DNA from: Flavobacterium sp.
Lineage (GTDB): Bacteria; Bacteroidota; Bacteroidia; Flavobacteriales; Flavobacteriaceae
Assembly (NCBI GenBank): GCA_016714905.1
Contig: JADKBW010000025.1
Location: 1-23,464, forward strand
DNA: 23,464 bases
Direction: 5' to 3'
Below, in pieces: positions 16,170 to 23,464 of this stretch. The notes beneath the pieces are model-generated. The model was not told where the DNA came from and did not search any database. It saw only the letters and a list, made by a program, of their open reading frames with translations. Position numbers and translations under genes: made by a program. Within the stretch, counting starts at the first letter, position 1; every line of letters begins with the position of its first letter.

Positions 16170-16391
16170 ATGAAAAATAAAATAATCGCTCTGGGTAGCG
16201 TAGCTGTATTTGCTTATGTTCTGTCAAGCTTTAATGATATTAATGTCGAAAAAAGTTACTCCGCAATTGAAAATAATAATTTAAAATGGCATAAAATCGA
16301 CGCTGAACAATCAGCAGTTGGCTGTACACAATGTCACAACTGCCTAGGGAATGATTCACTAGTTGTTGAAAATGATTCAATTAGTGGTTGA
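16170..16391 (+). CDS. Small exported CxxCH protein, 73 aa (possibly truncated by an in-frame TGA)
   Basis: The start at 16170 follows an AGGAAA site and gives MKNKIIALGSVAVFAYVLSS, a signal or anchor helix. A single CTQCHNC (about 52-58) contains CxxCH, which could bind one haem c, or a metal through three Cys and His. The frame stops at TGA (16389-16391) but then stays open in the same frame for 40 more codons to TAA at 16512-16514 (beginning NYFSNLNVLSTENDK), two bases before the next ATG. Either the stop is a TGG-to-TGA change or error and the protein is about 114 aa, or the short form is real. The family was not recognised. It is the first gene after the operator at 15963. Confidence 0.55.
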   Translation: MKNKIIALGSVAVFAYVLSSFNDINVEKSYSAIENNNLKWHKIDAEQSAVGCTQCHNCLGNDSLVVENDSISG

Positions 16392-16515
16392 AATTACTTT
16401 TCCAATTTGAATGTACTAAGTACCGAAAATGACAAAACAGCAACTGAGATTGTGAATCAAGTTGATCGAAAAAGTAATGACCTTAAAAGTCTCGATAATT
16501 CTAAATCACTTTAAA

Positions 16516-18116
16516 ATGAAAAAGCAACTTTTACTTCTAATCGTCCTTTTGTCAATTAAAATAGTAACTGCACAAAATACCTTTCCTTACGATGTGCAGC
16601 TTACGCCCATTACAATTGCGAATCTTCCAGGCTTGCATTCCTACGCTTTTGCACAACACAATGGAAAATGGCTGATCTTGGGCGGACGAAAAGATGGTAT
16701 TCATGCGCGACAGCCTTTCAATGCCTTTCCAAACGCACAAAACAACACCAATATTTACGTGGTTGATATTGCTACACAGCAATCATGGTCTGCCTCTGTA
16801 AACGCTTTACCTACGAGCATCAAAGAGCAGTTACAATCCACCAACATGAACTTTCATCAAGACGGAAGTACCTTGTATATTATTGGTGGTTATGCATTTT
16901 CAGCGACAGCCAACGATCATATCACATTCAACAAGTTGACAACCGTGGATGTGCCAAACGTGATCGATGCGGTGATTAATGGGACCACAATCACAAACTA
17001 CTTTAAACAAATTGCAGATCCAATTTTTCAAAATACCGGCGGTCAGTTGGGAAAAATTGGAAATGACTTTTATCTCGTTGGGGGACAAACTTTTACAGGA
17101 CGATACAATCCGATGGGCAATCCGACTTTTGTACAAACGTATGTTCCGAAAATCCAAAAATTCACTATTGACAATTCTGGAACACAACTTAGCTTTAGTA
17201 ACTACTCAGCCGTTACCGATGCGGTTCACTTGCATCGCAGAGACTATAACTTAGTACCACAAGTTTTTCCCGATGGTGAAGAAGGCTATACCATTTCATC
17301 TGGTGTTTTTCAAATTAATGCAGACTTGCCTTTTTGTATCCTGTTGATGTAAGAAGTAATGGTTATTTTCCACAAACGCAATTCAACCAATATTTGAGTA
17401 ATTATCATTGTGGAAAAATTAGCTTGTACGACCAAACGGAAAACCGAATGCATAGCATTTTCTTTGGTGGAATCAGCCAATATTACTACAACGGTACGGC
17501 TCTGGTACAAGATAATAATGTGCCATTTGTAAAAACAATCAGCCGGGTTACGCGACTAGCGGATGGCACCTTATCCGAGCATAATTTTCCAGTAGAAATG
17601 CCGAATTTAAAAGGTGCTGGAGCTGAATTTATTCCAAACACGGCTTTGCCTCACTATACAAACGAAGTTATTAAATTGAATGAGTCTCCGGGAACCGAAT
17701 TTGTTATTGGACATTTGTATGGAGGTATTCAAAGTCCAACCATCAATCCGTTTTCCAACAATCAAACGACAACTACATCAGCAGACCCGACAATCTATGA
17801 AGTCAAGTTGATGTACAATCCTAGTTTAAGCGTGCCTACTATGGAAGGTAAAAATCCATTTTCCTTTCAGGTAACGCCCAACCCTACTTCAAATGATAAT
17901 GTTAGACTTCAATTTGATTTGCCATACCTAGCCACTTTAGATTATTTTATCTCGTCGTTGGATGGGAAAATTATAGATGATGGTGAAATCACTGGACTAA
18001 AAGTAGGCAGTAATGCTATGAATTTCAACATAGGCAATGCTAAGGCCGAGATGGTCATTGTCACCTTGGTCTTTGACAACAAATTCTATGTTTCAGAGAA
18101 AGTAATCAGAAATTAG
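16516..18116 (+). CDS. Secreted Kelch-like beta-propeller protein with T9SS tail (one-base deletion)
   Basis: The start ATG at 16516 places a clean signal peptide (ending KIVTAQ) at the N-terminus. Blades with Kelch-like motifs follow: KWLILGGRKDG, TLYIIGGYAF, DFYLVGGQTF, and in the second part HSIFFGGISQYYY and FVIGHLYGG. The C-terminus (about residue 453 on; PFSFQVTPNPTSND) is a T9SS sorting domain. The frame breaks at the T5 run 17331-17335; with six T it reads ADLPFLYPVDVRS and continues to 18116, giving 533 aa. The protein should be outside the cell or on its surface. The ligand or activity is unknown. It follows the CxxCH gene closely and is 40 bp before the second Cys/Lys-rich gene, so all three likely share a transcript. 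Confidence 0.82.
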
Positions 18117-18156
18117 AATCACAAATTATAGTAAAAATCAATTAAAAAATATCAAA

Positions 18157-18372
18157 GTGAAAAAATCAATAATAATACCCGCATTACTAGCTTTTCTATT
18201 TGTAATGAATGTAAATGCTCAGGAAGAACCTAAACAACAGAAAAAAGAGAAGGTTAAAAAGGAATGCAATGTAAACGGAAAAAAATGCTGTGCTGGAGGA
18301 GAAAAAAAAGGATGCGCTTCTGAAGCTACAGAGAAAAAAAGCGGGCATTGTGACGCTAAGAAAGAAATGTAA
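18157..18372 (+). CDS. Small secreted Cys/Lys-rich protein, 71 aa (GTG start)
   Basis: GTG at 18157 starts MKKSIIIPALLAFLFVMNVN, then AQEEPKQQKKEKVKK. The mature part has six Cys (ECNVNGKKCCAGGEKKGCAS, then SGHCDAKKEM) and one His next to a Cys. It is the paralogue of the protein at 15670-15867: same signal layout, same mature N-terminus, and CC plus single Cys between Lys runs. The composition recalls small metal-binding peptides. It is exported and has no catalytic motif. A hairpin terminator follows at 18388-18413. Confidence 0.72.
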   Translation: MKKSIIIPALLAFLFVMNVNAQEEPKQQKKEKVKKECNVNGKKCCAGGEKKGCASEATEKKSGHCDAKKEM

Positions 18373-18387
18373 TCCAATTGATTATAA

Positions 18388-18413
18388 AAAGAGCTTGAGA
18401 AATCAGGCTCTTT
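18388..18413 (+). terminator. Hairpin terminator with GAAA loop
   Basis: AAAGAGCTTGA (18388-18398) pairs with TCAGGCTCTTT (18403-18413), with one G-U pair, around a GAAA tetraloop. The U-tract is short (TTTGCGTT), so termination may be partial. Confidence 0.65.
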
Positions 18414-18451
18414 GCGTTATGCTGGTGCTCCTTTTGGAAAATATTTTTTGA

Positions 18452-18467
18452 AAGGACAAAAGTCAGA
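18452..18467 (+). promoter_or_regulatory. Possible third, weak Crp/Fnr-type operator before the efflux operon
   Basis: The 11-mer GACAAAAGTCA (18455-18465) is identical to the core of the site at 13006-13021, but the outer TG/TA bases are lost. A poor -7 match, TTTTTTTG, ends at 18495 (35.5 bp from the centre, against 36.5 at the other two). The call is tentative. Confidence 0.35.
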
Positions 18468-18509
18468 TTTTCGAGCGTATTAAATTATTTTTTTGCAATC
18501 TTTGTTTAC

Positions 18510-18902
18510 TTGAAAACAACAATCGCCATATTTTTCTTAGTAACTTACTTGTTCACCGCAAGCCAACTGAGTGAGTTATTTAAACTGCCCATTTTGGCAG
18601 AGCATTTTGTTGAACACCAAAATGAAAATCCGAACCTCAGTTTCATGGACTTCATTCGGATTCACTACATGCAAGGAGATGTCTTCGATGATGACTTTGA
18701 CAAAGACATGAAATTACCTTTCAAGTCCCAAAGCTCGTGTAATTACAGTAACATCACTTTTTTTCAACCTGTTGGTAGTTTTGAATTACCACAACACATC
18801 GCGCTGTCACTGCTTCAAAAATCGAGAAACTTTGGTTATCATTTTTCTTTTTCGACAAACTTCTTGATTTCTATTTGGCAACCACCTAAATTTATTTATT
18901 AA
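18510..18902 (+). CDS. Small exported protein preceding CzcA, 130 aa (TTG start)
   Basis: TTG at 18510 gives MKTTIAIFFLVTYLFTASQL, a signal peptide or anchor; no ATG fits better. The mature part has HFVEHQNENPNLSFMDFIR and an acidic stretch GDVFDDDFDKDMKLPFK, with several His and Asp residues that could hold divalent metal. A similar small protein is, from memory, often found directly upstream of CzcA-type pumps in Flavobacteriia, where it is annotated as hypothetical. It lies 84 bp before the pump gene in the same direction. It may be a periplasmic metal-binding accessory; the function is inferred from context only. Confidence 0.7.
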   Translation: MKTTIAIFFLVTYLFTASQLSELFKLPILAEHFVEHQNENPNLSFMDFIRIHYMQGDVFDDDFDKDMKLPFKSQSSCNYSNITFFQPVGSFELPQHIALSLLQKSRNFGYHFSFSTNFLISIWQPPKFIY

Positions 18903-18986
18903 TTTTTATTCTGATTAAACAGCGATAGTCTCATATGCCTGTTGCTTCTTTTTTGTCACATTAAGAATCGATAAATAAATTTACTT

Positions 18987-21900
18987 ATGCTAAATAATAT
19001 TATTGCGTTCTCGGTAAAGAACAAACTCCTCATCGGACTTATGGTTCTTGCTTTGGTGGGAACCGGCATTTTTCAAGCCACGAAATTACCTATTGATGCA
19101 GTACCTGACATCACAGACAATCAAGTTCAGGTCATAACCATCGCTCCTTCATTTGGTGCTACCGATATCGAGCGACTGGTCACCTTCCCTATCGAACAAG
19201 CCAATACAAACATCGCTGGATTGAAAGAAATACGTAGTTTCTCTCGTTTCGGATTGTCGCTAGTGACGATTGTTTTTGATGATGAAACTGATATTTACTG
19301 GGCACGTCAGCAGGTGGCAGAGCGTTTACAAAAAGTCCAAACAGAAATTCCAAAAGGTATCGGAACTCCCGAATTAGGACCAGTTTCAACTGGACTTGGA
19401 GAAATCTATCAATATGTGGTTCGTCCCAAAAAGGCAACGAAAACAAATATGATGAAACCGAGTTGCGAACCATACAAGATTGGATTGTCAGAAGACAATT
19501 ATTGGGTGTGCAAGGTGTGGCAGAAGTTAGTAGCTTTGGTGGAAAACTGAAACAATACGAAATTGCCGTCAACCCCAACAAACTGCAATCCTACGGCATT
19601 ACCATCGCCGATGTCTTTTCAGCCATTGAAAAAAACAACCAAAACACAGGCGGTTCGTATATCGAAAAAGGAGCTACTGCTCTATTTATTCGCAGCGAAG
19701 GTCTCCTTGGAAAACCTGAGGATATTGAAAAAATTGCTATTCATTCTGCTTCGACAGCAACTCCACTATTTATTAGAGATGTCGCAGAAGTGCGAATTGG
19801 ATATGCGACGCGTTACGGCGCGCTCTGTTATAATGATCAGGGAGAAGTCGCTGGCGCTGTTGTCATGATGCTCAAAGGTGCGAACAGCAGCGATGTCATA
19901 AAAAATGTAAAAGAAAGAGTGGCGCAAATACAAAAAACCTTACCCGAAGGTGTGATGATTGAACCGTTTCTCGATCGAACAAAAATGGTTAACAATGCCA
20001 TAGGAACGGTAGAAAAAAATTTATTAGAAGGCGCATTAATTGTCATTTTCGTTTTAGTTCTTTTTTTAGGAAATGTACGAGCCGGCTTATTGGTAGCATC
20101 GGTCATTCCGCTTGCCATGCTATTTGCCATTACGCTAATGAACACTTTCGGGGTGAGCGGAAACCTAATGAGTTTAGGAGCACTCGACTTTGGACTAATT
20201 GTCGACGGAGCGGTCATTATTGTAGAGGCAGTCATGCATCAATTGGCACATAGTAAGAAGTTTAGCAACGTCGGAAAACTATCGCAAGAAAACATGGATA
20301 AAACCGTGCAAAGTTCCGCGAGCAAAATGATGAACAGTGCCGTATTTGGACAAATCATCATTCTAATTGTGTATTTGCCCATCTTTGCTTTGGAAGGAAT
20401 TGAAGGCAAGATGTTCAAGCCCATGGCTCAAACCGTAGCATTTGCTTTATTGGGCGCATTCCTTTTGTCTCTGACATACGTGCCCATGATGAGCGCTCTG
20501 TTTTTAAGTAAAAAAATAAAGCATCAACCCAATTTATCGGATCGATTACTCATTGCTTTGGAAATAAAATACCAGCATGCACTCGAAAAAATCCTTAAAT
20601 TTCCAAAAGTGGTGATTGGTAGTGTAATCGGTTTGTTTATTTTTTCGATTATTACTTTGGGATTTTTAGGAGGGGAATTCATTCCTGCTTTAGAAGAAGG
20701 TGATTTTGCCGTTGATACGCGGGTTCTTACGGGTAGTAATTTGACAACGACGATAGAAAGTACCCAAAAAGCAGCACACATTCTGAAAACACAATTTCCC
20801 GAAGTTGAAAAAGTAGTGACAAAAATAGGCAGTGGTGAAGTGCCTACCGATCCGATGCCTATGGAAGCCAGCGATATGATGGTCATCATGAAAGACAAAA
20901 GCGAATGGAAAAGCGCCACTACCTTTGATGAAATGGCAGAAAAAATGGGAAAAGCAATTGAAGATGTGCCTGGAATAACCGCCGGTTTTCAATATCCAGT
21001 GCAGATGCGTTTTAATGAACTGATGACTGGGGCAAGACAAGATGTCGTTTGTAAAATTTTTGGAGAAAATCTTGACACCTTGGCGGTTTATGCACAAAAA
21101 TTAGGTGCAATAGTATCAACAGTGGACGGCGCGCAGAATTTATTTGTAGAACCAGTTACAGGAATGCCACAAGTTGTCATTGAATACAATCGAAATACTA
21201 TTGCACAATTTAATTTAAGTATCGATGACGTTAATCAAGTGGTCAATACAGCCTTCGCCGGACAAACAACCGGTTTAGTCTTCGAAGGTGAAAAGCGTTT
21301 CGATTTGGTCGTTCGATTGAACACCAACCAACGTAATGATTTAGACGATATCCAAAACTTATTAATCCCTACACCACAAGGCACTCAAATTCCATTGTCG
21401 CAATTGGCAGAAGTAGCCATCAAAAACGGTCCAAATCAGATTCAACGCGAAGATGCCAAACGACGTATTGTGGTGGGTTTCAATGTCAGAGGTCGGGATG
21501 TACAGAGCATCGTCAACGAATTACAGCAAAAAGTCGAAAAGCAAATCAAATGGCCAACAGGCTATTACACGACGTATGGCGGTGCCTTTGAAAATTTAAA
21601 TGAAGCCAAGCAGCGATTAATGATTGCGGTTCCGATTGCGCTAATGCTCATTTTCGTGTTGCTATTCTTTGCCTTCAACTCTGTCAAACAGGGCTTATTG
21701 ATCTATTCTGCCATTCCGCTTTCTGCCATTGGCGGGATATTTTTCTTGGCGCTGCGTGGGATGCCATTCAGCATCAGTGCAGGAGTCGGCTTTATTGCTT
21801 TATTTGGTGTTGCCGTCTTGAATGGAATTGTTTTGATTTCAGAATTTAACCAACTCAAAAAAGAAGGGATGAACGATTTACATCGAATTGTTTTAATGGG

Positions 21901-23338
21901 AACCAAAGTGCGTTTGCGACCTGTACTGATGACAGCATTTGTAGCGTCTCTTGGTTTCTTACCAATGGCACTGAGTAATGGTGCCGGTGCAGAAGTGCAA
22001 CGACCTTTAGCCACTGTCGTTATTGGCGGATTGTTGGTTGCTACTTTCCTTACTTTATTTGTGCTTCCGATACTTTATGTAACCTTTGAAAAAATAAACA
22101 GAATAGAACCACTTCAAAAGAACACAACGCTTCTCATGCTGCTATTTTTAATGGCCGGCACCGCAGTAAAAGCGCAAAATCCAATTCAACTCGATGCTGC
22201 AATAACTGCCGCGATGAAGAACAACGCCTCGATGAAGAACGAACGGCTCAAAGCAGAATATCAGAAACAGCTTATTAAAATGGCAACCAATCTACCTGCT
22301 ACCACCATTACGGGTGACTACGGACAAATCAATAGTTTTTATAATGACAATCGACTGGGTGTGGCACAATCATTCCAGTTTCCCACCGTCTATAGTCGAC
22401 AAAAGAAACTATACACCGAAGAATGGAAAACAGCCATGCTGCAAATTAGCTTAAAGGAATCAGAACTCAAAAAAGAGGTAACAAAACGCTTCTATTCTTT
22501 AATTTATCTGGCAAAAAAAGAAAAGCTTTTGAAGCGCAGTGACAGTCTGTTTGAAGTGTTTCAAAAGAAAGCCAACTTGCGATTCTCAGCAGGAGAAAGC
22601 AATATACTAGAAAAAGTTACGGCAGAAAATCAACGCGGTAACATCCAATCACAATTGGCACTATTACAGCAGGAAAAAGCAGTTTTGCAAAGTGAATTTC
22701 AATTAATTTTAAATTCGACTGCGACGGTAATTCCAGCGACTAATCAATTAAAGCTCAGTCTAAACACCGAAATCGACAGCACATTGATTGCTACGCATCC
22801 CAACCTTCAGTTGCTAGAACAGCAAAAGAACGTGAGTGTAGCCGCTACCAAAACAGAGCAGTCTAAACTGCTACCTAATATCACATTGGGTTACAATAGC
22901 GCAACCATTCAAGGTGTTGGGGCTGATAATTTGTCATACAATCAATCCACTCGATTTCAATCGACGCAAATCGGTTTGGGCATTCCTTTGCTTGGCGGGT
23001 CACAACGAGCGAAAATCAATGCTTCGAAATTGGCCGAAACCATCGCTCAAAACAATTACGAAGCAGAGAAAATAGCGTTGAAATATCAATTTTCAAACGC
23101 CCTTTCTCAGTATCAGAAAAGCTTGGAGCGTGTTACTTATTATGAAAAAACTGCACTCCCAAATGCGCAAATTATTGATTCTACTGCAAACAAACAATTT
23201 TACAACGGTGAAATTAATTACCTCGATTGGGTGATGTTGATGCATCAAAGTATTGTCATTCAAAATAGCTTTGTCGATGCGGTGATGCAATATAATGATG
23301 CGATTATTCAACTCAACTACCTGACCTCAAAACCTTAA
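18987..23338 (+). CDS. CzcA/CusA-type heavy-metal RND pump fused to a TolC-like domain (one-base deletion)
   Basis: The N-terminus MLNNIIAFSVKNKLLIGLMV starts the RND pump (about 1-1040). The TM4 signature LDFGLIVDGAVIIVEA (near residue 400) has the D-x5-D-x6-E pattern of CzcA-like pumps for divalent cations, not the CusA Cu/Ag form. After TM12 a hydrophobic segment (LLMLLFLMAGTAVKAQ, about 1047-1062) leads into an outer-membrane-efflux (TolC/CusC-like) domain, about 1064-1450, with long helices and ending at 23338. The frame breaks at GG 19433-19434; one more G restores PKKGNENKYDETELRTIQDW. The joined length is 1450 aa, the usual size of this fusion in Bacteroidetes. The periplasmic adaptor follows after 4 bp. 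Confidence 0.92.
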
Positions 23339-23342
23339 CATC

Positions 23343-23464
23343 ATGAAAATATTTATAATCCTATTGGCGAGTTTCCTATTGCTAAACTGTCAAACGAAAA
23401 AAGAAGAAAAGACTTCAGAAACCAATACAATCGAATTGATAAACGTGTCGCTCACACCAGAAAC
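23343..23464 (+). CDS. Periplasmic adaptor (membrane fusion) lipoprotein, 5' part only
   Basis: The start MKIFIILLASFLLLNCQTKK carries a lipobox (LLLNC), so it is a lipoprotein. The Lys/Glu-rich linker (KKEEKTSETN) and the INVSLTPE segment fit the N-terminus of CusB/CzcB-type adaptors in Bacteroidetes. It lies 4 bp after the pump-TolC fusion and would complete the efflux complex. Only about 40 codons are in the window, so the call rests largely on context. Confidence 0.75.
   Translation, partial: MKIFIILLASFLLLNCQTKKEEKTSETNTIELINVSLTPE

Noticed and set aside
16389..16391. Selenocysteine codon
   Set aside because: No redox motif surrounds the TGA and no clear SECIS-like hairpin was seen just after it. 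A substitution or error, or a true stop, is simpler.
18945..18960. Further Crp/Fnr site (TTTTGTCACA, complement TGTGACAAAA) before the pump gene
   Set aside because: Only one half-site is present, and the spacing would place the -7 box inside the pump start codon region.
19420..19470. Programmed ribosomal frameshift in the pump gene
   Set aside because: No slippery heptamer with a downstream structure is evident. A missing G restores a family-typical sequence, and similar indels occur in unrelated genes nearby.
19837..20235. 132-codon minus-strand frame
   Set aside because: It is a shadow of the RND pump gene, with Ser/Thr-rich translated antisense.

Overview
The window looks like a chromosome segment from a member of the Bacteroidota, most likely a Flavobacterium-like genus. 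The DNA is AT-rich. Secreted proteins carry type IX secretion (T9SS) C-terminal sorting domains, promoters match the Bacteroidetes -7 box TAnnTTTG, Shine-Dalgarno sites are weak, and several families are typical of Flavobacteriia (CzcA fused to a TolC-like domain, endonuclease I with T9SS tail, CotH/P-domain protein). No rRNA, tRNA, CRISPR array or insertion sequence was seen.

Layout. Positions 1-1287 hold almost no coding sequence and are rich in inverted repeats. Then come a conserved Bacteroidetes hypothetical protein (1288-2091, -), a staphylococcal-nuclease-like protein (2181-2723, +), and a badly frame-broken CotH-kinase/P-domain T9SS protein (2832-4962, -). These are followed by a TPR-type secreted protein (5234-5896, -), a secreted endonuclease I (6123-8075, -), a J-domain/KTSC protein (8281-8721, +), and an AAA+ ATPase/VWA pair (8758-11435, -) separated by a 7-bp tandem repeat.

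The right half (11574 to the end, all +) reads as a sulfur and metal stress island. It starts with a Crp/Fnr regulator and a TauE/SafE exporter. Next is an operon of persulfide-dioxygenase-rhodanese fusion, rhodanese, DUF2892 membrane protein, HMA metal-binding domain protein and thioredoxin. Then come a small secreted Cys/Lys-rich protein, a small CxxCH protein, a Kelch-like T9SS protein, a second Cys/Lys-rich protein, and a CzcA-type heavy-metal efflux operon that runs off the right edge.

Two Crp/Fnr-like palindromes (13006-13021 and 15963-15978) lie at exactly the same distance (centre to box end 36.5 bp) upstream of consensus -7 boxes that lack an evident -33 element. This fits class II activation. 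They suggest that the adjacent Crp/Fnr protein controls the persulfide operon and the CxxCH/Kelch/Cys-rich unit together. A weaker third site precedes the efflux operon. This inferred regulon is the most interesting content of the window.

Caution on gene integrity: many genes carry single-base indels, mostly in short homopolymers (Crp/Fnr, rhodanese, Kelch protein, CzcA, probably the nuclease, and many in the CotH gene), while the protein motifs on both sides are intact. This looks more like sequencing or assembly error than biological decay, so such genes are given as joined spans.
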